From Thalassotalea piscium (lineage in GTDB: Bacteria; Pseudomonadota; Gammaproteobacteria; Enterobacterales; Alteromonadaceae): a DNA stretch of 64,000 nucleotides. Made by a program: the position numbers and the translations under genes. The notes under the pieces were generated by a model. It was not told the DNA's origin, did no database searches, and saw nothing but the letters and a program-made list of their open reading frames with translations. Positions 17,765 to 28,042 of the stretch are shown piece after piece. The stretch spans positions 3,596,001 to 3,660,000 of the forward strand of contig NZ_AP027362.1 in NCBI RefSeq assembly GCF_030295935.1, written 5' to 3'. The stretch's first letter is position 1; each line of letters begins with the position of its first letter.

Positions 17765-19174
17765 TTAACTTTTATGAACATAATGAGAACGATAGCCAAA
17801 TATAGCGATTACAACAAAACATATTAACGGCATCAAGAAAGAGGTTTGTACTGAAGGAATGGAAGCAATTAAAGGATTATCATCAATCAAAGACGCTTGT
17901 AAAGGCGGCATTAACGCACCACCAACAATCGCCATCACTAAACCTGCCGAAGCTAAACTAGCATCGTCTCCCATATCTTTTAAGGCAATACCATATATCG
18001 TGGGAAACATTAGAGACATACACGCAGAAACACCAATTAAGCAATACAATCCATAGAATCCAGTTAGGAAAATAGTTCCTAAAATCAATCCTCCTCCACA
18101 AGTTGCTAGTAACATTAATAAGTGACCGGGTTTAATATAACTAAGTAAAAAAGTGCAAATGAAACGACTCACTAAAAAAACACTCATCGCAATTATATTA
18201 TAATTTTGTGCTTGTGAAGACGTTAAACCAACGACTGTCATTCCATAATGAATGATAAAGGTCCAACACATGATTTGTGCACCAACATAAAATGCTTGAG
18301 CTACCACCCCTTCTATATAAAGCTTGTTTTTAATTAACCTCATAAACGTTACCTTTAATTCAGCTAACGTAAGTGGCTTATTATTGCTCATGGTTTTAGG
18401 TAACTTATAAAATAAAAATACAAAAAATAGAACCGTAACAATTGTAGCAATTGCTATATATGGGCCTCTAACTGTCACCAAATCAGCCGCTTGCATTGCT
18501 TGATGTTTTATTGGTTCGTTTACTGAAAACTCTTGAATGGCTTGGGTTAACTTACCGTCAACAACAGAAGGTAATAAATCATTATACTCTGGATGAGCTA
18601 ACTTCTCCGCAGCTCTAAACTCTTCTACTTGTAGCTTATTCAAAATTAATGTTGAAGCGACGAACATACCAGTTAATGAACCTATTGGATTAAAAGCTTG
18701 AGCTAGATTTAACCGCTTTGTTGCGGTTGATGGATGTCCCATAGACAAGATATATGGGTTTGCAGTTGTTTCTAGTAAAGCAAGCCCACATGTTAGAATA
18801 CAAAGTGCGGCGAGGAAAAAATTAAACTCCATATACAAGCTAGCAGGAATGAATAACATTGCACCAGCTGCATATAGTGCTAATCCTAATAAAATACCGG
18901 CTTTATAAGAGTAGTTACGGATGAAAATCGCGGCAGGAATAGCCATGATCCCATAACCTAAATAAAAGGCAAATTGCACCATACTGCTTTGTGCATTTGA
19001 AATTAAAAATATGTCTTTAAACGCTTTAACTAAAGGGTTGGTAACATCGTTTGCAAACCCCCAAAGTGGAAATAAAGCAGTAATCATTAAAAATGGAATT
19101 AACATCCCTGGTGCTAGAAGCGAGTGCCTAGTTTTATCGTCGTTTAATACATCCGAGTCCTGATGTTTATTCAT
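17765..19174 (-). CDS. fucP: L-fucose:H+ symporter FucP (MFS)
   Basis: 469 aa with ~12 hydrophobic segments, inner-membrane major facilitator of the FHS family. Recognisable features: the N-terminal FPLWGFANDVTNPLVKAF, YGIMAIPAAI in the second helix, ETTANPYI in the fourth and LMFPTIYGIALKDMG late in the protein. It would import L-fucose released in the periplasm by the glycosidases of this locus. Located between sulfatase and mutarotase on the same strand. Confidence 0.9.
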   Translation of the reverse strand: MNKHQDSDVLNDDKTRHSLLAPGMLIPFLMITALFPLWGFANDVTNPLVKAFKDIFLISNAQSSMVQFAFYLGYGIMAIPAAIFIRNYSYKAGILLGLALYAAGAMLFIPASLYMEFNFFLAALCILTCGLALLETTANPYILSMGHPSTATKRLNLAQAFNPIGSLTGMFVASTLILNKLQVEEFRAAEKLAHPEYNDLLPSVVDGKLTQAIQEFSVNEPIKHQAMQAADLVTVRGPYIAIATIVTVLFFVFLFYKLPKTMSNNKPLTLAELKVTFMRLIKNKLYIEGVVAQAFYVGAQIMCWTFIIHYGMTVVGLTSSQAQNYNIIAMSVFLVSRFICTFLLSYIKPGHLLMLLATCGGGLILGTIFLTGFYGLYCLIGVSACMSLMFPTIYGIALKDMGDDASLASAGLVMAIVGGALMPPLQASLIDDNPLIASIPSVQTSFLMPLICFVVIAIFGYRSHYVHKS

Positions 19175-19290
19175 GTTTTTTCCTGCAATGTAAATAGAAA
19201 ATTATTAAAGCAAATAAGTTTTGTAAGTTTTTTTAAGCCCTATCTGCAACTAAAATACAACTAATATGAAAGTGTTCTTGAAATTAAAAG

Positions 19291-20766
19291 CTAATGATAT
19301 TCCGTATATTGCAGTGACCAAGCATCGGTATTAAAACCAGCGTCACTATATGAACTCATTGGATTATTGAGATCGACAGGATCTTTATATTGTTTCATTA
19401 ATGTTGTTAGCTTTTGTTTCATCCTATTTAACTGCTCAGCATACTTAGCGTCAGTGGCAATATTGGTTAATTCCTCAGGATCATTTTTCAAATTGAAAAG
19501 TTGAGTTTCTTTGATAAGTGGATAATAAATATATTTAAAATCGTCTGTTCTTACCATACGTTGAAAATGACGATATGCACCATAAATAGTATCATTCATC
19601 GAATCTTGCTTGCCTTCTAATAACGGGACAAAACTTTTTGCTTGAACAGTGCTTGGTACTTTAATACCCGCTAACTCAGCAGTAGTTGGAAAAATACTAT
19701 TCAGATAAATATTCCCTTTGATTGTTTTACCTTTATCAATGTTTTTTCCCGCAATGATAAATGGTGCGCGTATACTGTGATCATATTGATTTTGCTTACC
19801 TAATAGTCCATGACGACCAACAGCTAGACCATGATCCGAAGTAAAGATAATAATAGTGTTATCCGCAAAAGAAGAAGACTCAAGGGTAGCTAATATTCTC
19901 CCTACCTGTTCATCTAAGTGTGAAACCATTGCATAATATTCCCCGATGAACGTTTTCATTTCATCTTCTTTTCTTGGAATACTCAGTAATTTTTCATCAC
20001 GGATCCAAAAATCACCTTGATCTAAATGATGCTGCTGTTTAAATGAAGTTGGTAAAGGAATGGACTCTCCGGGATACATTTCGACAAAGTGGCTTGGTGA
20101 CTGCCTTTCATCGTGTGGAGCTAAAAAGGCCACATACATTAAAAAAGGTTTATCCTGCGAATCTTGTTTTTTTTGTAAATAATTAACCGCGGCATCGGCG
20201 ATTAATTCACTGGTATGTTTTTTAGATGAATAAGTCTTGGAAACACCATTACCACCTTCGTTAATATCAAGCATAACCGCATTATAATGATCATATGTCA
20301 TGCCCCCTTCATGAACTGCCTGACCAACATCAAAACTACGTAATAATGCATCTCGTGAAACATGCCACTTACCGGTCATAAATGTTTCATAACCTGCGTT
20401 TCTAAACGTTTCCCCCCAAAGTGGATAATCAGGCCTTGCATCCATAGGCACGTCTTTATTTTGCATACCAGTTTCAAATAAATTTCGACCGGTATTAATC
20501 ATGGCTCTGCTAGGAGCGCATACGGCTGGCGACCATGATCCTTGGTTGTAAACATGAGATAATGTTAATCCTTGTGCGGCTAACTTATCTAAGTTAGGTG
20601 TCTTTATGTGTGGGTTATTTGCACTACCTAACGCATCAAAACTTTGATCGTCAGTTAAAATAAATAACACATTGGGTTTTTCATTTTTAGAATATGCCGT
20701 TGAAATACTAAATAAAAAAAGTATTAAATATCCAGCCAATTTTACTAAAATTTTATTAAACATCAT
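19291..20766 (-). CDS. Sulfatase (S1 family, formylglycine type)
   Basis: 491 aa with an N-terminal signal peptide (cleavage near AYS). Metal-binding LFILTDDQ at the start and the maturation motif CAPSR (Cys to formylglycine by an anaerobic or FGE-type maturase, not seen in this window). FTSDHG further on contributes the Asp/His metal ligands. It would remove sulfate from a sulfated fucan or fucoside in the periplasm. I chose the ATG at 20766 after AAAGG; the longer frame would overlap the upstream gene's stop. The exact S1 subfamily cannot be given by eye. Confidence 0.88.
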   Translation of the reverse strand: MMFNKILVKLAGYLILFLFSISTAYSKNEKPNVLFILTDDQSFDALGSANNPHIKTPNLDKLAAQGLTLSHVYNQGSWSPAVCAPSRAMINTGRNLFETGMQNKDVPMDARPDYPLWGETFRNAGYETFMTGKWHVSRDALLRSFDVGQAVHEGGMTYDHYNAVMLDINEGGNGVSKTYSSKKHTSELIADAAVNYLQKKQDSQDKPFLMYVAFLAPHDERQSPSHFVEMYPGESIPLPTSFKQQHHLDQGDFWIRDEKLLSIPRKEDEMKTFIGEYYAMVSHLDEQVGRILATLESSSFADNTIIIFTSDHGLAVGRHGLLGKQNQYDHSIRAPFIIAGKNIDKGKTIKGNIYLNSIFPTTAELAGIKVPSTVQAKSFVPLLEGKQDSMNDTIYGAYRHFQRMVRTDDFKYIYYPLIKETQLFNLKNDPEELTNIATDAKYAEQLNRMKQKLTTLMKQYKDPVDLNNPMSSYSDAGFNTDAWSLQYTEYH

Positions 20767-20791
20767 TTTTACCTTTTGTAAATTTAGAGAC

Positions 20792-23191
20792 TTAATCAAG
20801 TAAATTAATCTCTAAATGTTGCTCTTTCTGATTTCTCATAATGACCACTTCTAAATGTCCACGCCATTTTCTAGAGCGGTATGAGGTTAATAAATCACTA
20901 ATGGCTATTATTTTATCTGCACCACCAAATTCACTATCAATAACGCGCAGGATCACATCGCCTTTCTTTAATCCGCCTAACGCAGCTTTTCCGTTAGGTA
21001 CAATATTTATAATTAACGCCCCTGCAATTTCTGGGATCCCTAAGGCTGATTGCTCACCTAGTGTGGTAACAGATTTAAAGGTAGCGCCAAACAAATCCAT
21101 TTCGTTTGAGTTAGCTGCATCATTATTGTTGAGGTATAAATTAGGGAATTCAGGCTTCTCAGCCTTACGTTTTAAGTGTTCACTTTTCACGCCAAATTGA
21201 TCCATAGGAAAGTTTTTAAAACCTACAGTAAGAGCAAGTGATTCTTCGCTGACTTGATAATTGCCGTTTTCAGGCGCGATAAATAATGGGTCGCCAAATT
21301 TAGAATTTGAGTCTAATCCTAACTTTTGTGCTTTTAATAATGCTTGCTCAGTGGTGAAAAAGTTTTTATCAATTTCATTACCCCAAAAATTGTTGAGGAT
21401 AGGTTTATGGCTTGCCAATATAATGTTGTGACGGAAGGTGTCATCGCTATTTTCAAACCATACATGTGGATGGAATGAGTTATTTAAGATGATGTTATTT
21501 TCAACGGTACGGTTGAAACCTTCTCTGAGTTTTAAACCACCACTTAAGGCAACATTATTATAAATTTTATAGTTTGATGAGCCATCATCTAAGTCAATGT
21601 CCCAGCCATGATCACACTGAAAACGATTATTTCTTATAATAATTGGGCTAAGAACATCGGCTTTATATAAGTCAGGATGGGTTTTCGCCAATTTATCCAT
21701 TTCAGGACGCGTAGGATGCCAAAACCTGTCTCTACCCCATGAGTTAAATGCACCGTGATCGCCTGTTTCTAACACGGTTTCAAAAACATCATTATATTCA
21801 AGTATGTGACCGCCCCATGTGCCTTCACTAACGTTAATACCTGCACGAGGTACGCGATAAATAGAGTTATGGCTAACGGTGATATCTGATGACATGGATA
21901 ACTGCACACCCGCAACTTGTTTTTCGACTTGTCCAATATCGAAAATTAAATTATCGGTAGCAATTGATTTTGAAGGGTAGTTTTCATTTTTAGGACCTAG
22001 TTCCATATCCATATCAGCAATCTCTACAAATTCATGGTATTCAAAACTCGGTGATCTTACCGCTGTTGCACTACCAACAAAGCTAATAGCACTCGCGCCA
22101 ATATCAAATATTTCATTACTAGCAATATTGGCATGGCGATTATAATTACTGACAAATATCGCATTGCCACCTAAGTTATAAAAAGTATTATTGGTTACAC
22201 TAATGTTTTCAGTACCGTCCATTAAAATAGCGCCACCACGATATATAGCCCAATCACTACGTAAAAGTGGCTCGTTAGTTTTCATAAACGTTTGCTTGGT
22301 TTGAGTGAAGGTTATTCCTTGAATATTGATATGTTTTACCGGATTTGTTGAATCACCTTGAAGTACAATTATTTGATCAAGTTGAGATATTTCAATTTGG
22401 CTATTTGCTAAATCCATACCTTGAGGCGGATAAAAATATAACGTTAATGTATCTTTATCAAAGTACCATTCTCCAGGCGCATCTAACTCTTCAAAAATAT
22501 TTTCTACATAGCGGTATTTTTTATGTAATGGAGAATAGCGATTATTTTGAAAGCCACCGTTTAGTTTGAGTTCACCTTTTTCATCAACGCCCTCAATTTG
22601 GTAATGCATTCCGCCCCAACGACCTTCATGTAGCGCATGCACAAAACCACCAACAGGGTTTTTCCATGTTGCGATACGCTCTAGTGAAATAGCGTCAGCT
22701 GCATAGCCATTGAAAACTTGTACTGAAGCGTCAAAATTGGGATATCGTGCACGGATTTGCTTTTTACCATTGATATATAGTTGATCTATATTTTCTACTG
22801 TAAGCTGTGCTTTCATTAACTGGTTATGAGGTTGCCAGTTTAAATCTAATAATTTAGCAGCGCTTAACGTTACTTTGCCTTTTTCTTCTGCGCTAATGAT
22901 AAAAGGCTGTTCTTTTGTTCCTGAAAACTCAGGACCCAGCATAATGGGTTTTGTTAAATAATAAGTGCCGGAGGTAAGCGTTAATTTAACACTTTTGTTT
23001 GACGATAATAATGCTTTAGCTTTTTGCAGAGCATCGGTTAAGCTAAGACCATTTTGTGGTATTTGGCCATCAGGGTAAGCCATTAAAAATTCTGAATTGT
23101 CAGCAACAGACGTTGCCTTTTCTTGAACATTATTATGTACTGGTGAACAAGAAATTAAAAAGAAGCTGATCAAAAATAAAAAAATACGCAT
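20792..23191 (-). CDS. GH141-like beta-helix lipoprotein with C-terminal PDZ domain
   Basis: 799 aa. Lipoprotein signal (LISC, Cys15), so membrane-anchored. Residues ~50-640 form a right-handed parallel beta-helix with repeated NxI/NxxF turns, resembling GH141 (fucosidase/xylanase) enzymes: SGTYYLTKPIMLGPEFSGT near the start, LYINGKKQIRARYPN, EGRWGGMHYQIEG, and a DHGAFNSWGRDRFW segment. The last ~90 residues look like a PDZ domain (SALGIPEIAG, GKAALGGLKKGDVILRV), not a common partner for this family as far as I know. In the fucose cluster, 26 bp upstream of the sulfatase. Family assignment is moderate; a polysaccharide lyase of beta-helix fold is the alternative. Confidence 0.68.
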   Translation of the reverse strand: MRIFLFLISFFLISCSPVHNNVQEKATSVADNSEFLMAYPDGQIPQNGLSLTDALQKAKALLSSNKSVKLTLTSGTYYLTKPIMLGPEFSGTKEQPFIISAEEKGKVTLSAAKLLDLNWQPHNQLMKAQLTVENIDQLYINGKKQIRARYPNFDASVQVFNGYAADAISLERIATWKNPVGGFVHALHEGRWGGMHYQIEGVDEKGELKLNGGFQNNRYSPLHKKYRYVENIFEELDAPGEWYFDKDTLTLYFYPPQGMDLANSQIEISQLDQIIVLQGDSTNPVKHINIQGITFTQTKQTFMKTNEPLLRSDWAIYRGGAILMDGTENISVTNNTFYNLGGNAIFVSNYNRHANIASNEIFDIGASAISFVGSATAVRSPSFEYHEFVEIADMDMELGPKNENYPSKSIATDNLIFDIGQVEKQVAGVQLSMSSDITVSHNSIYRVPRAGINVSEGTWGGHILEYNDVFETVLETGDHGAFNSWGRDRFWHPTRPEMDKLAKTHPDLYKADVLSPIIIRNNRFQCDHGWDIDLDDGSSNYKIYNNVALSGGLKLREGFNRTVENNIILNNSFHPHVWFENSDDTFRHNIILASHKPILNNFWGNEIDKNFFTTEQALLKAQKLGLDSNSKFGDPLFIAPENGNYQVSEESLALTVGFKNFPMDQFGVKSEHLKRKAEKPEFPNLYLNNNDAANSNEMDLFGATFKSVTTLGEQSALGIPEIAGALIINIVPNGKAALGGLKKGDVILRVIDSEFGGADKIIAISDLLTSYRSRKWRGHLEVVIMRNQKEQHLEINLLD

Positions 23192-23240
23192 CGGCTACAC
23201 CTAGAAAAGTTATTATGTTTATTAAATTGAGAAGTGAAAA

Positions 23241-23267
23241 AGGAGATAGCATCCATTACTATCTCCT
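23241..23267 (-). terminator. Terminator between TonB receptor and GH141-like gene
   Basis: Stem AGGAGATAG/CTATCTCCT with a 9-nt loop, followed on the minus strand by TTTTT. It lies 31 bp after the receptor stop, so it probably ends or attenuates the receptor transcript before the enzyme genes. Confidence 0.75.
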
Positions 23268-23297
23268 GAGCTAAGTTTTTAAAGTACTCTAGCTACC

Positions 23298-26063
23298 TTA
23301 AAATGCTGCTCTAACACCTAAAGTGAAACGGCTACCTACATCTTCTAAACCTCTATTTACATTTAAAGAGTTAGTTTGCACTTGAACTTCATTGGTTATA
23401 TTAAGCGCCTCTAAGATAACAGAAACGTTTTCTGTGACATTATAACTAGCGGAAAAATCTAACTGTTTATAATCATTGGTAAATGAACCATCACCAAAGT
23501 AGTTAGTTCCATTGTTTACAAATTTATCACGGTAGTTATACGCTAAACGTGCGCCAAAGGTTTCATTCTCATAGTAAGCAACCATGTTATAACTGGTTTC
23601 AGATAAACCATCTAAAGTCAGTAATGGACCATTTTCAGCGGTTTGAATTTCATCCGCATGTACCACAGTAAAGTTAGCCGAAAAGCCTAAACCTTCAATA
23701 ACAAAGTCTAATGGTTGCTGCCAATTAACTTCGTAACCATACATATCAGAGCCTTTACCGTTATCTGGTAAGAATCGAGTAAATGTATCAGTTACTGAGT
23801 TATTTCCACCTAAATCAGTATAAGTAACTTGTTCTGGTTGAGTTGAAGACACGACAAATGAGTCAATAAACTTGACAAATGGAGATACTGAGAGCATACC
23901 AGCTTCTTCAAAGTACCATTCAAAAGACAAGTCAATTTGATCTGCTAAGTAAGGATCAACATTAGGGTTACTTGAATTTATCGTTTTAACATTAACATCA
24001 ATGGTTGTTGCAGGCGATAACACGGCCAAATCTGGACGAGACATTACCCTAGCGGCACCAAATCGAACAACGACATCATCGCTCACGTCATAACTTAAAT
24101 TGAAACTAGGTAATACCTCTGTGTATGAACGTGTCATAGAGCTTTCAGACGTGTCTACGAAAGTTTGTGCACCACCTTGATCAAACTTAACTGTTGAAAA
24201 GTCTGGAATATTACCGCTTGATTCTTGGTCGGTTGACACTACACGAATACCGAAGTTACCATTTAATTTGTCTTCATCACCGCTAAAACTTAATTTTGCG
24301 TAACCAGAAAATACATCTTCTTGAACATCTATAACACTCGCGCCGCCTTCAGTAATTGTTCCTGCTGCAATTAATTCATCTAAAGAAACATGTGATAATA
24401 ATGTGTCTACATTAGCAGAAAGCCATTCTGTCGGGTAAGTAGCTGAGCCATCATAACCATCAAAGAAGCTGCTTGGACTATACACAGACATATAGCTAGC
24501 CGCATTAAAGCTACCGCCTTCAATGTTAGGATCATAAGTTTCGCCTAACATACCTGCAAGAGTTTGCGAACTCACACCAATGTTGCGAAAGCCATTGTAT
24601 TTTGAACGAGAGCTATATTTTGCTCCAAATTCTAGACTAACAAATGAAAAATCATTACCAATATTCCATTCAATAAAGTGATCTACATCTATTCTAATAT
24701 CTATGTTTTCATCTTCAATCGGTTGATCAAGTGCACCATTAAAACCTAGAGAACGGAAACTATTCCCGTCTAATGGGTCGTAACCGGCGGCATAAGTTAA
24801 TGAAGGTATACCGGCGTAATCATTACTGAAGTCATATTGAGCATTAGCACGCCCAATTACCTCGTGAGAAAGTGCTGAACTAACATTCTCTGATTTTGCA
24901 TACGCTATTTCAGCAGTAATTAACCAATCTTCATTAAGTTGGTAATTTGTGCCTAAAGCAACCGAGGTTAATGTATCATTTGAATCTGCTGTTCTTGCAT
25001 TGTTTCGGTTATCAACGCCAATTACACCTAAACTTTCAATCAAATCACCAGAAATTTGGCTAGCATAAACTGAGCCTCCAGCTACAACGTTTGTCCAACG
25101 AAATGAGTTTAAAGCCTTAGCGCCTACAATATCGAATTCTGAATACATTCCTTCTAACCAAATATCAATTTTATCAGACGGGCGCCATTGTGCTGTTGCA
25201 AGAAAAGTGGTTCTTTCACGTTCTTCTTTTGCTAGGGCATAGTTAGTCGCGTGATCAAATTGGTATCGAGAGTCATCAATTGTACCATTTAAATCGAAAT
25301 CTAACCCTTTACCTGATTCATTTGCTGGCTCTAAACCGAAGGCTTCATAAAAATGTGATTCTAATATACGTTTATCATAGTGAGCACCTAAGGTAATACC
25401 AAAACTGTTATCATCGTTTACATTAGTGTAAAGCACAGATAAATCGGGTGTTGTTTTACCAGAATTTTCTTCATAAATACCCTTGATACTAGTAATAAGT
25501 GAGCTCTTTCCTAAATCAAGAGGACGAGGAGTTTTTACATTTACAGTACCTGATAATGCTCCTTCTTCCATGTCTGCTGAAGGAGTTTTATACACTTCTA
25601 GTGCACTAACAAAGTCAGAAGGTAAAATGGTGAAGTCAAAACTGCGACCACCTGTTGCTGAAGGTAAGGTTCTACCGTTAAATTGAATTCGGCTAAAACT
25701 AGGGCTTAAGCCTCGAATACTAACATCATCACCTTCACCACGGTTTCTTGATATTTGTACACCGCTGATGCGCTGTAAAGATTCTGCTAAATTTTGATCT
25801 GGAAATTTACCTATGTCTTCGGCTGATATAACATCGGCTACTACATCTAAAGAACGTTTAACTTCAGTCGCCTTTGCTAAACTACCTCTAATCCCTGTAA
25901 CAGTTATCAGTTCAATTTCTTTATCAACTTTTTCTTCTTCTGCAAAAGCATTAAATGTAAATGGCATACTTAACGCAGTAACTGCCATTCCTTTTATCGC
26001 CATATTAACTAACTTGGCAGTTTTACTTTTCACAAAACTGTTTGAGCCTGTTGAATAATTCAT
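23298..26063 (-). CDS. TonB-dependent receptor (carbohydrate type)
   Basis: 921 aa outer-membrane receptor. Signal peptide (ending FNAFAEE), then a VTGIRGSLAKATEVKR TonB-box-like segment, plug domain (~60-190, with DQNLAESLQRISGVQI and IRGLSPSFSRIQFNGR) and a 22-strand barrel ending in F (VRAAF). This is the alteromonad TonB-dependent type found at carbohydrate utilisation loci, with no SusD partner as usual outside Bacteroidetes. It would import oligosaccharides from fucose-containing glycans. GGAGAT precedes the ATG. Divergent from the dehydratase operon; first gene of the leftward cluster. Confidence 0.92.
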   Translation of the reverse strand: MNYSTGSNSFVKSKTAKLVNMAIKGMAVTALSMPFTFNAFAEEEKVDKEIELITVTGIRGSLAKATEVKRSLDVVADVISAEDIGKFPDQNLAESLQRISGVQISRNRGEGDDVSIRGLSPSFSRIQFNGRTLPSATGGRSFDFTILPSDFVSALEVYKTPSADMEEGALSGTVNVKTPRPLDLGKSSLITSIKGIYEENSGKTTPDLSVLYTNVNDDNSFGITLGAHYDKRILESHFYEAFGLEPANESGKGLDFDLNGTIDDSRYQFDHATNYALAKEERERTTFLATAQWRPSDKIDIWLEGMYSEFDIVGAKALNSFRWTNVVAGGSVYASQISGDLIESLGVIGVDNRNNARTADSNDTLTSVALGTNYQLNEDWLITAEIAYAKSENVSSALSHEVIGRANAQYDFSNDYAGIPSLTYAAGYDPLDGNSFRSLGFNGALDQPIEDENIDIRIDVDHFIEWNIGNDFSFVSLEFGAKYSSRSKYNGFRNIGVSSQTLAGMLGETYDPNIEGGSFNAASYMSVYSPSSFFDGYDGSATYPTEWLSANVDTLLSHVSLDELIAAGTITEGGASVIDVQEDVFSGYAKLSFSGDEDKLNGNFGIRVVSTDQESSGNIPDFSTVKFDQGGAQTFVDTSESSMTRSYTEVLPSFNLSYDVSDDVVVRFGAARVMSRPDLAVLSPATTIDVNVKTINSSNPNVDPYLADQIDLSFEWYFEEAGMLSVSPFVKFIDSFVVSSTQPEQVTYTDLGGNNSVTDTFTRFLPDNGKGSDMYGYEVNWQQPLDFVIEGLGFSANFTVVHADEIQTAENGPLLTLDGLSETSYNMVAYYENETFGARLAYNYRDKFVNNGTNYFGDGSFTNDYKQLDFSASYNVTENVSVILEALNITNEVQVQTNSLNVNRGLEDVGSRFTLGVRAAF

Positions 26064-26464
26064 TGTTATCTCCCCATTGTCATTAAGTTAACCTTCTCTT
26101 AAAGGAAGGTCTATTTTTTTTAAATCTAAAATAACATTTTGTATATAAAGCTACTATAGACTTACACAATAATTTCATATCTGCAATTATTTTTTATATC
26201 TAAAAAGCATTAAATACAAAAAGAATTAAAATACAACAACTTAAAAAAAATCTATTGGTTTGACATAGAAAAACAATCCAAATTTTAAAATAACTTAGTT
26301 AAATTATTAGATTAATAACAATAAAAGGGTTGACTTATCATGCCTCAAGAATTAGATTTCAAATCTAAATTAATATTTCACATATAAAATATCTTTACAT
26401 ATGGTTTTACTAAACATAGATAAAATACCCATAAGAACTGCTTATATATGTGCTCGAGGATAAA
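26064..26464. promoter_or_regulatory. Divergent promoter region of the fucose locus
   Basis: 401 bp of very AT-rich DNA without genes, separating the leftward uptake genes from the rightward catabolic operon. It holds AATAACATTTTGTAT at 26130-26144, identical to part of the palindrome in front of the IclR-type gene, and further AAATACAAA-like half-sites near 26211 and 26228. The likely binding sites of the IclR regulator are here; exact promoters were not resolved. Confidence 0.55.
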
Positions 26465-26764
26465 ATGACAGATAGGAAATTTCTTTTATTAAATGACACT
26501 GATAACATCTTAGTTTGCTGCCAGGCTGCAAGTGTTGGTGAATTGGTAAAATTAACTAATGTAGAATTTATATTAGAAAGCAATATAGATCTTGGTCATA
26601 AAGTGGCTCGCAATAATATTAATAAGGGACAACATATTATTAGATATGGTGTCTCAATAGGTTCAGCTACTGTCGATATAACAAAAGGTAGTCATGTCCA
26701 TTTGCACAATATGAAAAGTGACTATATTCCTAGCCATACAAGACAATCCAAAGCGGGAGAATAA
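26465..26764 (+). CDS. UxaA-type dehydratase, N-terminal SAF subunit
   Basis: 99 aa, the SAF-domain half of the altronate/galactarate dehydratase family, encoded as a separate chain. Family features: the central GHKVARNNINKGQHIIRYG block and the SIGSATVDITKGSHVHLHNM end. It pairs with the next gene, 1 bp downstream. In the C. jejuni L-fucose locus the same two-piece UxaA arrangement is found. The proposed role is L-fuconate dehydration to 2-keto-3-deoxy-L-fuconate. ATG at 26465 chosen after GAGGAT; a frame from 26450 would include the RBS. Confidence 0.82.
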   Translation: MTDRKFLLLNDTDNILVCCQAASVGELVKLTNVEFILESNIDLGHKVARNNINKGQHIIRYGVSIGSATVDITKGSHVHLHNMKSDYIPSHTRQSKAGE

Positions 26765-26765
26765 G

Positions 26766-27977
26766 ATGAAAGGTTTCTTAAGAGCTGATGGCCGCAAAGG
26801 TATTAGAAACAGCGTTGTCGTGGTTTATTTAGTTGAATGCGCCCACCATGTTGCCAAAACTATTGTATCCAAACTAGATAATGATGATGTTCAGCTTATC
26901 GGCTTTCCAGGTTGTTACCCTAACGATTACTCCTTGCAGATGATGGAAAAACTTTGTACCCATCCAAATGTTGGCGGAGTTTTACTTGTTTCCCTTGGAT
27001 GTGAAGGTTTTAATAGAGAAAAGCTTTCTAAAACTATTATCGAAAGTGGACGACCAATCGAAACATTAGTCATTCAACAATGCGGTGGAACAAAAAGCAC
27101 TATTGAGCTAGGTATTGAAAAATCTACCTCCCTTTTGACAAATATAAGTAATGTTGAGCGTATTGAAATTTTCACTTCAGATTTAGTGATAGGTACGATT
27201 TGCGGAGGTTCAGACGGTACAAGCGGTATAAGTGCAAACCCGGCTGTAGGTGCTTGTTTTGATCTTTTACTTAATGCTGATGCTACTTGTATTTTTGAAG
27301 AAACAGGTGAATTGATAGGTTGTGAACAAATTATGGCTAATAGAGCCGAATCTCCTAAATTAGGCCAGGAACTCATAGCCTGTGTAGAAAAAGCAGAAAG
27401 ATATTACACTAAAATGGGCTATGGCAGTTTTGCCCCTGGCAATGCAGAAGGCGGCTTAACAACCCAAGAAGAAAAATCGATGGGAGCCTATGCGAAATCG
27501 GGTTCGTCTAATATTAATGGCATCATTAAACCTGGAGAAATCCCTCATAAAAAAGGACTCTTTTTAATGGATGTTGTTCCTGATGGTGAGCCAATGTTTG
27601 GTTTCCCTAATATTTCTGATAATGCAGAAATTGTTGAAATGATTGCATCCGGTGCATTAATGATACTTTTCACAACAGGCAGAGGCTCAGTAGTAGGTTC
27701 CGCTATTTCACCCGTAATAAAAGTTTGTGCTAACCCCGATACATACGAAAGACTCAGTGAAGATATGGATGTTAATGCTGGTGAAATAATTAAGGGCTTA
27801 AAAACTGTGAATGAAATAGGTGATATTATTTTTGAAAGTGTACTTAAAGTAGCTTCAGGTGAAAAAAGTAAATCGGAAGAATTAGGCCACAAAGAGTTTA
27901 TATTAACTTATAAAAAATTTGATATCACAGGGTCACCACAAAAAATAGAATCTATCGGCCCATCTTGTTTAAGTTAA
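26766..27977 (+). CDS. UxaA-type dehydratase, catalytic subunit (probable L-fuconate dehydratase)
   Basis: 403 aa, the C-terminal catalytic domain of the altronate dehydratase family. Features: GFLRADGRKGIRN at the start, GCYPNDYS, GCEGFNREKL, QQCGGTKST, GGSDGTSGISANPAVG and the late TTGRGSVVGSAISPVIKVCANP (metal-ligand Cys and other conserved residues). Together with the SAF chain it likely dehydrates L-fuconate, replacing the enolase-superfamily FucD used in other bacteria. The ATG at 26766 follows the previous stop by 1 bp. Substrate is inferred from neighbours. Confidence 0.85.
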   Translation: MKGFLRADGRKGIRNSVVVVYLVECAHHVAKTIVSKLDNDDVQLIGFPGCYPNDYSLQMMEKLCTHPNVGGVLLVSLGCEGFNREKLSKTIIESGRPIETLVIQQCGGTKSTIELGIEKSTSLLTNISNVERIEIFTSDLVIGTICGGSDGTSGISANPAVGACFDLLLNADATCIFEETGELIGCEQIMANRAESPKLGQELIACVEKAERYYTKMGYGSFAPGNAEGGLTTQEEKSMGAYAKSGSSNINGIIKPGEIPHKKGLFLMDVVPDGEPMFGFPNISDNAEIVEMIASGALMILFTTGRGSVVGSAISPVIKVCANPDTYERLSEDMDVNAGEIIKGLKTVNEIGDIIFESVLKVASGEKSKSEELGHKEFILTYKKFDITGSPQKIESIGPSCLS

Positions 27978-28042
27978 ACAGATGCTATTCATTAATTTAT
28001 TGTCAGACATGACTATTAGTAAAATTAAGAAAAGAAGAAATT

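Noticed and set aside
26218-26400. A riboswitch before the UxaA-type genes
   Set aside because: No conserved riboswitch core or aptamer-like pairing could be seen; AT-rich promoter DNA is the simpler reading.
27074-27892. Long minus-strand frames within the dehydratase gene
   Set aside because: Shadows of a strongly conserved gene on the plus strand.
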